From the NCBI GenBank assembly GCA_024279425.1, contig JAJRRO010000092.1, positions 124,001 through 188,000 of the forward strand: a stretch of DNA of 64,000 bases, given 5' to 3'. Shown here in pieces: positions 54,764 through 63,761 of the stretch. The stretch is from Bacteroidota bacterium (GTDB taxonomy: Bacteria > Bacteroidota > Bacteroidia > Flavobacteriales > Flavobacteriaceae). Numbering within the stretch: the first letter of the stretch is position 1; each line of letters opens with the position of its first letter. The position numbers and the translations under genes are program-made. The notes below the pieces were generated by a model. It did not search any database. It worked only from the letters and a program-made list of their open reading frames with translations, and had not been told where the DNA came from.

Positions 54764-57640
54764 ATGACAAAATACCTATATCCTTTACTTGCACTAGTAT
54801 TTCTACTGTTGGTTAGTATTAACGTTTCATGTCGTTCAAAAGAAAAAAAGAGCCCATCGGCTGCCCTAGTTAGGGATTCTACCTTTATTGATCGAGAATA
54901 TACCCTTGAGGCGAGCATGTTGGGCTATTTTGCCCCGGACGGTACTCGTAATCCGACCTTACGTGCCCATAAAGGAGACCGTGTGCGAATAACGATTACC
55001 AACGGCGAAACCATGACCCATGATGTTGCTTTGGAAAAATTGGGTATAAAAAGCGGAACCTTACTTGAAAAGGGTACCAGTACCAGTATTACATTTTGGG
55101 CTGAGGCTGATGATACGTATTATTGTACCGTTCCTGGACATCGTGAAGCAGGAATGGTGGGCAAGTTTGAACTTGTTGAAGGCGATATCCTTGCTCCGGT
55201 AATTGCCGGAACTGTACCTAAGAAAGAGGGTAAGCCATTGAACCTCGGCTTTGAAAGAGGAAATTTAAGCGATTGGAAGGTAAAGGGTGAAGCTTTTAAA
55301 GCTCCGCTTTTTACCGATGCGTTATCAGTGTATGGCGAAGATAATCAAATAGGTTTTGATGGTGATTTCTTCTTGAGTAGTGGAGGAACTACAAATTACA
55401 AGCAAAAAGGCACATTGACTTCGGTATCTTTTGAGGTTACCCACCCATTTGCATCTTTTAGGGTGTCGGGAGGGGCTTTGGCCGATACTCGGGTAGAAAT
55501 TGTCCTTGCCGATACCAATGCCGTGATTTTTAAGTCAACTGGACAAGGCCGCGCCACCTTACAACCTGTAGTGGCTGATCTTTCGCCTTATTTGAACAAG
55601 GATATCTTCTTGCGTGTCATTGACAATGAAACAGGAATTTCGTCCATTCCGTATATCAGGGATGATAAATGGGCGCACATCAGCTTTGATGATTTTCTGT
55701 TTTATCCAAGTCGCCCCAGCTTTCCAAATCAGCTCAGTCAAGATGACATTATTGTTCTACCACCTCTAGATCCGGTTTTAAATTCTGGCCTTAGCGGAAT
55801 TAAAGCGGCAAAGGCTATGACCCTGTCCAAAGATTTTAAGATTACACTTGCGGCTGCAGAACCTGATGTGGTACGTCCTATTAGTTTTACCATCGATGCT
55901 CGTGGAAGGCTTTGGGTCGTTGAAGGACATACCTATCCTGTTCCTGCGGAAGAGGGGAAAGGGAAAGATCGCATTCTTATTTTTGAAGATACCAATGGTG
56001 ATGGTACATTGGATAAAAGGAAAATCTTCACAGATGGATTAAATCTAGTTAGTGGTATTGAAGTTGGTATGGGCGGAGTTTGGCTTGGAGCCGCACCTTA
56101 TCTATTGTTCATTCCCATTGATGAAGCAAACGATAAACCAGCAGGGCCTCCACAAAAACTTTTGGACGGTTGGGGGGTAGATGATACGCATGAGGTGCTC
56201 AATAACCTGCGATGGGGCCCCGACGGATGGCTTTATGGAGTGCATGGGGTGTTTACCCATTCAAATGTTGGTAAGCCTGGGGCTACAGATGAAGAACGAA
56301 CAAAGCTGAATGCCGCCGTTTGGCGTTATCATCCTACAAAGTATGAATTTGAAATCTTTTCAGAAGGCACAAGTAATCCCTGGGGAATTGATTTCAATGA
56401 CCACGGACATCCCTTTGTTACGGTATGTGTAATTCCCCATATGTATCATATTGTGCAGGGAGCACGCTATCAACGTCAGGGTGGTAAACATTTTAATCCC
56501 TTTACGTATGATGATATCAAGACAATCGGCGACCATGTACATTACTTAGGAGATCGCGGCCCCCATGCAGGTAATTTTAGGTCGGCAGTAGCAGGAGGAG
56601 GTCACGCCCATGCAGGGGCTATGATTTATTTAGGAGGCAATACCTGGCCAAAAGAATATCACAACACAATCTTTATGAACAATATCAATGGGGCACGATT
56701 GAACAACGATATACTTACCCGTTCAGGATCTGGTTATACGGCCTCTCATAATAAGGACTTTTTGATTATGAATGACTCTTGGTCGCAATGGCTTAATTTT
56801 AAATACGACCCAAGCGGGTCTGTATTTGCGATTGATTGGTATGATCAGAATCAATGCCATAGTCCAAACCCGGATGTACATGACAAAACTTTGGGTAGAA
56901 TCTTTAAAATCACCCACAAAGATGATAAGTGGGTACAGGTAGATTTATTCAAGGCTTCCGATATCGATTTGGTCAATTATCAATTAAATGCCAATGAATG
57001 GTATGTGAGGCAGGCCAGGACTATTTTACAAGAACGAGGGCCAAATCCAGAAGTTCATGAGGCGTTACGGAAAATATTGGAGACCCATCCAGATGTTACC
57101 CGAAAGCTACGGGCACTATGGACGTTACACGTAACAAATGGACTTAAGGAAAATGAATTGGCCCAATTATTGAACCATTCCGATGAATACATAAGAAGCT
57201 GGTCGATTCAACTATTGACCGAAGATAAAAGCATACAGCAATCCACATTGGAAAAATTTGAAAGTATGGCCAAAAGCGATGATTCTGCTTTGGTAAGACT
57301 TTATTTAGTATCGGGAATACTAAGATTGGAACCGAATAAGCGTTGGAAAGTATTGGAGTCTTTGGTGCAGCGACCCGAGGATATCAATGACCATAATTTG
57401 CCTCTTATGTTGTGGTATGCTGCAGAACCATTGGCAGAAATAAATGCTGACCGCATGCTCCAGATGGCGGAAAAGGCAAAAGCACCACAATTTTTGAAGT
57501 ATGCGATCCAAAGGGTAGGAGCACTTAATACACCAAAGTCAAGTAAATTGTTGCAAGACCTTGAGAAACGCTTAAATGAAAATAACACTGAAGAATCACA
57601 TATGGCCCAGGCAACCATTGATTCGATACTTGTAAAATAG
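54764..57640 (+). CDS. Cupredoxin plus PVC-type dehydrogenase fusion
   Basis: 958 residues. Signal with possible lipobox (I-N-V-S-C). Residues 45-140 form a cupredoxin whose type-1 copper set is H86, C121, H126 and M131 (Y-Y-C-T-V-P-G-H-R-E-A-G-M). Residues 150-320 hold a beta domain, 335-740 the PVC-type membrane-bound dehydrogenase propeller (E-G-H-T-Y-P; F-T-H-S-N-V), and 750-958 HEAT-like repeats. No CxxCH heme motif is present, so copper may replace the usual cytochrome. Substrate probably a carbohydrate, by context. Confidence 0.82.
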   Translation: MTKYLYPLLALVFLLLVSINVSCRSKEKKSPSAALVRDSTFIDREYTLEASMLGYFAPDGTRNPTLRAHKGDRVRITITNGETMTHDVALEKLGIKSGTLLEKGTSTSITFWAEADDTYYCTVPGHREAGMVGKFELVEGDILAPVIAGTVPKKEGKPLNLGFERGNLSDWKVKGEAFKAPLFTDALSVYGEDNQIGFDGDFFLSSGGTTNYKQKGTLTSVSFEVTHPFASFRVSGGALADTRVEIVLADTNAVIFKSTGQGRATLQPVVADLSPYLNKDIFLRVIDNETGISSIPYIRDDKWAHISFDDFLFYPSRPSFPNQLSQDDIIVLPPLDPVLNSGLSGIKAAKAMTLSKDFKITLAAAEPDVVRPISFTIDARGRLWVVEGHTYPVPAEEGKGKDRILIFEDTNGDGTLDKRKIFTDGLNLVSGIEVGMGGVWLGAAPYLLFIPIDEANDKPAGPPQKLLDGWGVDDTHEVLNNLRWGPDGWLYGVHGVFTHSNVGKPGATDEERTKLNAAVWRYHPTKYEFEIFSEGTSNPWGIDFNDHGHPFVTVCVIPHMYHIVQGARYQRQGGKHFNPFTYDDIKTIGDHVHYLGDRGPHAGNFRSAVAGGGHAHAGAMIYLGGNTWPKEYHNTIFMNNINGARLNNDILTRSGSGYTASHNKDFLIMNDSWSQWLNFKYDPSGSVFAIDWYDQNQCHSPNPDVHDKTLGRIFKITHKDDKWVQVDLFKASDIDLVNYQLNANEWYVRQARTILQERGPNPEVHEALRKILETHPDVTRKLRALWTLHVTNGLKENELAQLLNHSDEYIRSWSIQLLTEDKSIQQSTLEKFESMAKSDDSALVRLYLVSGILRLEPNKRWKVLESLVQRPEDINDHNLPLMLWYAAEPLAEINADRMLQMAEKAKAPQFLKYAIQRVGALNTPKSSKLLQDLEKRLNENNTEESHMAQATIDSILVK

Positions 57641-57662
57641 TGACATCTATAAAATTCAAAAA

Positions 57663-58847
57663 ATGAACTTAAAAAGACATATACGTTTTAGTAAGATACT
57701 CAATGTTGCGATAGTGCTCGGTATTTGTGCACAGTTGTCACATGGTCAATCCAAAACATCTAATGACTTTAAGAAAACGACGATAACCAGAGATTTTATT
57801 TCCGAAGGTGCTGCCATTGCTGATTTAAATAAAGATGGCCTATTGGACATTGTCGCAGGGTATTATTGGTTTGAAGCACCCCTTTGGACAAGGCACGAAA
57901 TGGCCCCATCACGCTTATATGATCCAAGAAAGGAATACAGCGAATCTTTTTTGACGCTTGGAATGGATGTTAACCTTGACGGATGGGATGATGTGGTAAT
58001 CATTGATTTTCCGGGAAAGCCTGGTTTTTGGTTTGAGAATCCCAAAAACAAACCTGGGACCTGGAAAAAACATTTTATTGCCAATTCCATGGGAATTTCT
58101 AATGAATCTCCCGGATTTATTGATGTTGATGGAGATGGTAGGGTCGATATCCTTTGTGGGGATGTCGATAAAAAGCAGATTGTGTGGTTGCAGGCTCCCT
58201 TAGAATTTGGAGAAACCGAATGGAAACGTTTTGAACTAAGTGGAGAAAATGTGCAGGGAACGGAAAAATTTTCACATGGAATTGGATTTGGGGACATTGA
58301 CAAGGATGGCTTTAATGATGTGGTAATCCGTGAAGGATGGTTTAAGGGAAAGGCTGATAAAAGTTCGGGGGATTGGGTGTTTCATTCAACAAATCTGGGA
58401 GAGCCCTGTTCGCATATGCAGGTTCTCGATGTTAACGGGGATGGTAAAAACGACGTTGTGAGTGCCTCAGCCCACAAACTTGGCATTTGGTGGCACGAAC
58501 AATTAGACAATCAAGATTTCACAACACATGTGATCAGTACGACCACGGCCCAAACACATTCTTCGTTAATGGCCGATTTGAATGGAGATGGGAGTAAGGA
58601 TTATGTCACGGGAAAACGATTTCTTGCTCATAATGGTCGAGACCCGGGAGATAGTGATGCCCCCTACTTGCTGTGGATAGAATTTACTCCTGGTAAACAG
58701 CCCTATTTTAAAGAGCATGTGATTGACAATGACTCGGGTGCGGGACTCAATATTGCCATTAGGGATATGAACAAAGATCAAACCCTCGATATAGTGGTTG
58801 CCAATAAAAATGGAGTTTTCCTTTTTGAAAATATGATTCAAAACTGA
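57663..58847 (+). CDS. FG-GAP/VCBS-repeat exported protein
   Basis: 394 residues with a signal peptide (ending near H-G-Q). Repeated calcium-loop motifs A-D-L-N-K-D-G-L-L-D-I-V, D-V-D-G-D-G-R-V-D-I-L, D-I-D-K-D-G-F-N-D-V-V and D-V-N-G-D-G-K-N-D-V-V build a seven-blade-like propeller. It probably binds a ligand or partner outside the cell. It follows the cupredoxin fusion by 22 bp. Confidence 0.88.
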   Translation: MNLKRHIRFSKILNVAIVLGICAQLSHGQSKTSNDFKKTTITRDFISEGAAIADLNKDGLLDIVAGYYWFEAPLWTRHEMAPSRLYDPRKEYSESFLTLGMDVNLDGWDDVVIIDFPGKPGFWFENPKNKPGTWKKHFIANSMGISNESPGFIDVDGDGRVDILCGDVDKKQIVWLQAPLEFGETEWKRFELSGENVQGTEKFSHGIGFGDIDKDGFNDVVIREGWFKGKADKSSGDWVFHSTNLGEPCSHMQVLDVNGDGKNDVVSASAHKLGIWWHEQLDNQDFTTHVISTTTAQTHSSLMADLNGDGSKDYVTGKRFLAHNGRDPGDSDAPYLLWIEFTPGKQPYFKEHVIDNDSGAGLNIAIRDMNKDQTLDIVVANKNGVFLFENMIQN

Positions 58848-58890
58848 CTGGGGACTTAAATTAAGGCTATAGAAAAATCCTTTCCTTTTT

Positions 58891-59052
58891 AGAGCTTGTT
58901 TTGAAATATGTCAATTATTTTATTATGTTTTATTTTGCGCACAACTTCGTTAAAATTTTGAACCGTAGCCCCGCTATGCTTAAAAATCCCGCCTTGTCTT
59001 GCCTCAAAAATCGCTTGTAATAATTCTAATCACATATTTCAAAACAAGCTCT
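58891..59052. repeat. 162-bp element with perfect 21-bp terminal inverted repeats
   Basis: The left end 58891-58911 (AGAGCTTGTTTTGAAATATG plus T) is the exact complement of 59032-59052. The inner part has smaller GC-rich pieces such as TAGCCCCGCTA. No ORF. A MITE-like or flavobacterial palindromic repeat unit; a target duplication is not evident. Confidence 0.65.
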
Positions 59053-59198
59053 TACATTAAAAAAACATCGATTCCAGTACTAATTTGGATAGTTTCTGAA
59101 GATGTTTTCAATCAACATATTTTTTTCTTCAATAGATAAATGAGTTTAAAATATTCATAATCAATGATTTGTAAAAGTTGAATAAGACTTTTTGAAAA

Positions 59199-59219
59199 TT
59201 ATTTAGACTTATTTTAAAT
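59199..59219 (+). promoter_or_regulatory. Iron-box-like operator 1
   Basis: 21-bp near-palindrome containing TTTAGACTTATTTTAAA. Its exact reverse complement recurs at 59274-59294. It resembles the Fur/DtxR-type boxes before iron genes in Bacteroidota. Confidence 0.6.
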
Positions 59220-59239
59220 AAAGTCATCCAAATCCCTTT

Positions 59240-59268
59240 TTTGGACTTAAATTTGTGCCCTAATTTTG
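59240..59268 (+). promoter_or_regulatory. Promoter of the porin-FMN-binding operon
   Basis: TTTG (59240-59243), 17 bp, then TAATTTTG (59261-59268). It sits between the two operators, so a repressor on either would block it. Confidence 0.6.
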
Positions 59269-59273
59269 GTGCT

Positions 59274-59294
59274 ATTTAAAATAAGTCTAAATAA
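59274..59294 (-). promoter_or_regulatory. Iron-box-like operator 2
   Basis: Exact reverse complement of operator 1, 54 bp away. It overlaps the expected transcription start and lies 14 bp before the ATG. Confidence 0.6.
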
Positions 59295-59308
59295 GAATAA
59301 CATTTACA

Positions 59309-60487
59309 ATGAAAAAACCAATATTACTTTTAGCAGTACTTTTTGTAACCTTTTTATCTGCCCAAACCAAAACAGATTCAATCATGTTGAATCCACAAAC
59401 TCAATTAAATGCCGCACAACGTTTGTTGTCTGGAAATTACGCCTCGGCTGTTACTATTGGAGCCTATGGAGAAATGCTCTATAATCAACCAGAGGGTGAC
59501 AACGGCGAATTGGATGTTCAGAGACTGGTGTTGCTTTTAGGGTATCGTTTCAATGATAGAACTCAATTTGTTACAGAAATTGAAATGGAACATGTTGAGG
59601 AAATTTTTGTAGAGCAGGCGTTTGTTAACTACAATGTGGGTAATAACGTTAGCCTTCGAGGAGGACTAATGCTCGTACCTATGGGTATTGTCAATGAATT
59701 TCATGAACCTACCACTTTTAATGGTACGGAAAGGCCGGCAATGGATAACGTCATCGTGCCTACTACTTGGCGTGAACTGGGGGTAGGTGTCAATGGTCGT
59801 TTCAATGAAATTTCATTGGGTTACCAGGCCTATATATTTAATGGTTTTAAATCTACCATAGCTGATGGCGAAGGTGGCGTTTCGGGATTCTTAAAGGGGT
59901 CTAACGGACTGAGAAGTGGTCGCCAAAAAGGAATAAAATCAACTGTGGATAGCCCCAATCTATCCACCAAATTAGATTACTACGGTATCCCGGGATTACG
60001 ATTGGGCTTTTCTACATATTTTGGGAAGACGCAAGCCGCGGATGATGTTGAAACCATAGATGGAGCCAATATTGGAATTTCAATGATAGGATTTGATGCA
60101 AGATATGCTTTCCAAAGATTTATAGCCCGTGGTCAATTTATTCATGCTTCTTTGTCGGATACAGAAGATTATAATGTACTCACCGGGCGGGATTTGGGAA
60201 GTGCCCTGCAGGGTTATTATGTAGAAGGAGCTTTTAATCTGTTGCCCAGAGGCAATGAGCAAAAATTGTTTGTCTTTACCCGTTATGAAAAATATGATAC
60301 CCATGCTACCACAGCCGGTTCTTTAGCGGAAAACGAAGCCTATGATAGAACTGATGTCACAACAGGCTTAACCTATCATCTAGCCCCGGGTGTTGTATTA
60401 AAAGGAGATTATCAATTCAGAAGCAATGCTCTTGAAAATGCAGATGTAAAGGATAGATTGAATTTTGGTATCGGGGTTTGGTTCTAG
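59309..60487 (+). CDS. Outer-membrane porin-like barrel protein
   Basis: 392 residues: signal peptide (1-19, F-L-S-A-Q), then beta-strand pattern with N-P-Q-T-Q-L-N-A-A-Q-R-L-L-S-G-N, L-D-V-Q-R-L-V-L-L-L-G-Y and a terminal aromatic G-I-G-V-W-F. It resembles Bacteroidota porins of the OprO/phosphate-selective type. Two iron-box-like operators flank its promoter, and FMN-binding and membrane protein genes follow. It may admit an iron or metal species; that is inference. Confidence 0.8.
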   Translation: MKKPILLLAVLFVTFLSAQTKTDSIMLNPQTQLNAAQRLLSGNYASAVTIGAYGEMLYNQPEGDNGELDVQRLVLLLGYRFNDRTQFVTEIEMEHVEEIFVEQAFVNYNVGNNVSLRGGLMLVPMGIVNEFHEPTTFNGTERPAMDNVIVPTTWRELGVGVNGRFNEISLGYQAYIFNGFKSTIADGEGGVSGFLKGSNGLRSGRQKGIKSTVDSPNLSTKLDYYGIPGLRLGFSTYFGKTQAADDVETIDGANIGISMIGFDARYAFQRFIARGQFIHASLSDTEDYNVLTGRDLGSALQGYYVEGAFNLLPRGNEQKLFVFTRYEKYDTHATTAGSLAENEAYDRTDVTTGLTYHLAPGVVLKGDYQFRSNALENADVKDRLNFGIGVWF

Positions 60488-60586
60488 AACGACATTTGGC
60501 CCTCTTTTCTTTGGAAGAGGAGGCCTAATTACAAAAAGAATGCAATTTCATTATTGAGATTCATTCTAAATTAATACATTTACGCC

Positions 60587-61123
60587 ATGCGATGTGCAAA
60601 ACTTTTTTTAGGGGTCGTTTTTATCTCGTCCTTTTTTTTGGTCGGTTTTGGGTTGCCTAAAAAAATCGAAAAACGAGTTCATAAAGAACTCGAAAAAACA
60701 TTCCAATTTAGTGAGTTTTCATTGCTTTCCATAGAGATTTCTGAAAGCCTTAATGAAAAACTTCCAAAAAAAATCGGTACTAATAATTTATTTAAAATAT
60801 CTCACGACGCTGACCATTTGGGCTATGGCTTTGTAGGTCAGGCACCCAGTAAGACTGCCATGTTCGATTATTTGATTGTCTTTGATAAGGAATTAAGAGT
60901 GGTGCATTCCAAGGTGTTGATTTATCGTGAGGAATATGGTGGGGAAATTGGTAGTAAAAGATGGTTGAAACAGTTCCTGGGTAAAACAGGAGGAGATAGG
61001 GTTAACCACGAAAGCAATATTGACGGTATTGCAGGTGCTACAATTTCGGTTCGTTCCATGACCACTTCAATTGACTATCTTTTGCTGACTATAGAAATAC
61101 TTCAGAAAAACAAGGTCTTATAA
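60587..61123 (+). CDS. FMN-binding-domain protein (flavinylated)
   Basis: 178 residues. One N-terminal helix or signal (about 4-22), then an FMN-binding domain with the flavinylation motif D146-G-I-A-G-A-T152, in which T152 would receive FMN from ApbE (encoded at 1627). The domain is of NqrC/RnfG type, but the other Nqr/Rnf genes are absent. Its stop overlaps the next start by 1 bp (TAATG). An electron carrier at the outer face of the inner membrane is likely. Confidence 0.88.
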   Translation: MRCAKLFLGVVFISSFFLVGFGLPKKIEKRVHKELEKTFQFSEFSLLSIEISESLNEKLPKKIGTNNLFKISHDADHLGYGFVGQAPSKTAMFDYLIVFDKELRVVHSKVLIYREEYGGEIGSKRWLKQFLGKTGGDRVNHESNIDGIAGATISVRSMTTSIDYLLLTIEILQKNKVL

Positions 61124-61623
61124 TGCAATACGAAGGGCTTCTATCTACTTTTCCAAAAGAAGTTAAGCTGTTTATTGGCTCTTTTGTAATCATCCTTTCC
61201 ATAGGATTTTATACAGGACTTTTATTCGTAGGACAGACGAGTACAGCCTCTCCTTCTGGAATAGAATTAAATTACCTCGGAAATGAAAACGATGATGAAG
61301 CTGAAAAAATGATGTTTCGGAAAACGGAGAAAGGAATGCTGACAACCATACATACTCACGTCCTATCCATGTCTTTTATATTTTTTTTATTGGGTATTTT
61401 GGTATGGTTGGCCAAACTGCCCAACAGCGTTAAGTTGTTTCTGACCGTTGAACCCTTTTTGTCTGTGCTACTTACCTTTGGGGGTATATATCTGCTATGG
61501 ACAGGTGTGCTATGGATGAAATATGTTGTGATTTTCTCAGGTGTTTTAATGACCTTGACCTTTATGATTTCATCTGTGTTGGTGCTTTATCAACTGACAT
61601 TGAATCCAACCCGGTCTGATTAA
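61123..61623 (+). CDS. Four-helix membrane protein, partner of the FMN protein
   Basis: 166 residues with helices at about 15-36, 80-97, 105-125 and 130-155. H77 and H79 stand at the start of the second helix (T-T-I-H-T-H-V-L), possibly heme or quinone ligands. A soluble acidic loop (40-70) lies between helices 1 and 2. No family recognised. Translationally coupled to the FMN-binding protein, so it probably passes electrons to it. Confidence 0.65.
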   Translation: MQYEGLLSTFPKEVKLFIGSFVIILSIGFYTGLLFVGQTSTASPSGIELNYLGNENDDEAEKMMFRKTEKGMLTTIHTHVLSMSFIFFLLGILVWLAKLPNSVKLFLTVEPFLSVLLTFGGIYLLWTGVLWMKYVVIFSGVLMTLTFMISSVLVLYQLTLNPTRSD

Positions 61624-61658
61624 ATAAAGAGGTCTCAACATATTACTATTAAATGTAG

Positions 61659-61666
61659 TATATTTG
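61659..61666 (+). promoter_or_regulatory. -7 promoter box TATATTTG of guaB
   Basis: Exact TAnnTTTG match 22 bp before the guaB ATG. Confidence 0.55.
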
Positions 61667-61688
61667 CACGCAATTAATCCTTAATTGC

Positions 61689-63161
61689 ATGGAAGCTCAC
61701 CAAAACAAAATTCTCGGAGAAGGTTTAACATACGATGATGTATTGTTGGTACCGGCCTTTTCGGAAGTTCTCCCAAGAGAAATCAATATCAAAACGAAAT
61801 TCACAAGGAATATTTCAATAAATGTGCCTATTGTCTCTGCGGCAATGGATACTGTAACAGAATCCCGTATGGCCATAGCCATGGCCCAAGAGGGTGGTAT
61901 TGGTGTGCTACACAAGAACATGACCATTGCACAGCAAGCTATGAAAGTCCGCAAAGTTAAAAGGGCGGAAAGTGGGATGATTATCGACCCCGTTACATTA
62001 CCAGCCACGGCTTTGGTCAAAGATGCGAAGGCCAATATGAAAGAATTCAGCATTGGCGGAATTCCCATTGTAGATAGTCAAGGAACGTTGATAGGAATTG
62101 TGACCAATCGTGATCTTCGGTTTGAGAAGAACAATAGTCGACCCATTTCTGAAGTAATGACGTCTGATAATTTGGTCACCGTTGGTGAAGGAACTTCTTT
62201 GGAGGAAGCTGAGGATATATTACAAGTAAATAAAATAGAAAAGCTACCTGTGGTCGATGCCAACAATAGATTGGTGGGGTTGATTACCTTTAGGGATATT
62301 ACAAAGCTAACTCAAAAACCAATGGCCAATAAAGATCATTTTGGTAGATTACGGGTTGCTGCAGCAATAGGTGTCACAGGTGACGCTGTAGACCGGGTAG
62401 AGGCCTTAGTGAATGCTAGTGTTGATGCTGTAATAATAGATACCGCACATGGCCATACCAAAGGTGTGGTGAATGTTTTAAAGGAAGTAAAAAAGAAATT
62501 CCCGAAACTTGAGGTCATTGTTGGTAATATAGCTACGGGAGCGGCTGCAAAATATTTGGTCGAGGCCGGAGCTGATGCTGTAAAAGTTGGTATAGGACCT
62601 GGCTCTATTTGTACGACAAGGGTTGTTGCAGGAGTAGGCTTTCCCCAATTTTCGGCAGTTTTGGAAGTGGCTGCCGCCATAAAAGGTAGCGGTGTTCCTG
62701 TAATTGCTGATGGTGGAATACGCTATACAGGTGATATTCCCAAGGCCATCGCAGCAGGGGCCGATACCGTAATGTTGGGTTCATTATTGGCCGGGACTAA
62801 AGAATCACCAGGAGAAACCATTATCTATGAAGGTCGTAAGTTTAAATCTTATAGGGGTATGGGTTCTATTGAAGCCATGAGGCAAGGGTCTAAAGACCGA
62901 TACTTCCAGGACGTTGAAGACGATATCAAAAAACTTGTTCCCGAAGGTATAGTGGGCCGAGTACCCTATAAAGGAGAACTTTATGAAAGTATCCATCAAT
63001 TCGTTGGAGGTCTTCGTGCGGGTATGGGTTATTGTGGAGCCAAGGATATAAACGCTTTAAAGGAAAACGGAAGGTTTGTGAAAATAACAGCAAGCGGTAT
63101 AAATGAAAGCCACCCTCATGACGTGACCATTACCAAAGAATCTCCAAACTATAGTAGGTAA
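61689..63161 (+). CDS. guaB: IMP dehydrogenase
   Basis: 490 residues, complete. It oxidises IMP to XMP with NAD+, the committed step to GTP. The barrel opens with [10 protein letters not shown]; two CBS domains (about 95-205) follow and the catalytic loop is G-P-G-S-I-C-T-T-R. Further marks are D-G-G-I-R-Y-T-G-D and the flap Y-R-G-M-G-S. Own promoter. Confidence 0.97.
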   Translation: MEAHQNKILGEGLTYDDVLLVPAFSEVLPREINIKTKFTRNISINVPIVSAAMDTVTESRMAIAMAQEGGIGVLHKNMTIAQQAMKVRKVKRAESGMIIDPVTLPATALVKDAKANMKEFSIGGIPIVDSQGTLIGIVTNRDLRFEKNNSRPISEVMTSDNLVTVGEGTSLEEAEDILQVNKIEKLPVVDANNRLVGLITFRDITKLTQKPMANKDHFGRLRVAAAIGVTGDAVDRVEALVNASVDAVIIDTAHGHTKGVVNVLKEVKKKFPKLEVIVGNIATGAAAKYLVEAGADAVKVGIGPGSICTTRVVAGVGFPQFSAVLEVAAAIKGSGVPVIADGGIRYTGDIPKAIAAGADTVMLGSLLAGTKESPGETIIYEGRKFKSYRGMGSIEAMRQGSKDRYFQDVEDDIKKLVPEGIVGRVPYKGELYESIHQFVGGLRAGMGYCGAKDINALKENGRFVKITASGINESHPHDVTITKESPNYSR

Positions 63162-63166
63162 GCAAC

Positions 63167-63700
63167 TTATTTTCCCTGTCCGCTATACGCTTTCCAATCT
63201 TTTTCCTTATAAATATCGTCTCCAAAGTACTTGGCAATATTTAGGAAAGGTTTGGGTTTTTGATATCCTGGTACTGGGGATAACATATTCATTTGTTCAT
63301 CAAGAAAAATAGTGGTGGGATAACTCATGCGTCCCTGCATTAGGGTCGCCGCGAATTCGTGATATCCTTTTCTGCCCGAGGGCACAAAATTATAGGTCTT
63401 TCCTTTGAATTCAATGGGTTCCTTGCCTTCACCATCCATCTTTACCATATAAAAATTGGCAGCCATATAGGTTGCTACTTCGGGATTTTGAAAGGTGTCT
63501 TTATCCATTTTTTTACACCAGCCGCACCAATCTGTATAAACATCAATAAATATTTTCTTTGGATTTTTATCGGTTTGTGCAAGCTCAACAGCTTCGATCC
63601 AGCTAAGCCATTCAACATCCTGTGCTTGGCTCGTAAAGGAGATGAATCCCGCCAAGAAAAAGATAAATAATTTTTGCGAAAAAGACATTTTTCGTTTCAT
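63167..63700 (-). CDS. Exported thioredoxin-fold protein (WCGWC)
   Basis: 177 residues with signal peptide (about 1-26, T-S-Q-A-Q). Motif D-W-C59-G-W-C62-K-K-M, with D-K-D-T-F after it, matches the DUF255/thioredoxin_7 group seen in other envelope proteins. The cis-proline loop is S-Y-P-T-T-I-F-L. The role is probably periplasmic thiol exchange. It converges on guaB. Confidence 0.85.
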   Translation of the reverse strand: MKRKMSFSQKLFIFFLAGFISFTSQAQDVEWLSWIEAVELAQTDKNPKKIFIDVYTDWCGWCKKMDKDTFQNPEVATYMAANFYMVKMDGEGKEPIEFKGKTYNFVPSGRKGYHEFAATLMQGRMSYPTTIFLDEQMNMLSPVPGYQKPKPFLNIAKYFGDDIYKEKDWKAYSGQGK

Positions 63701-63761
63701 TGCAAATTGTTTTTGGGTTTAGTCCAATAACTATACCAAAACTAACGAAAATTTACAACCT

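Noticed and set aside
60587-61623. Nqr or Rnf complex
   Set aside because: Only an FMN-binding protein and one small membrane protein are present; the other subunits are missing.
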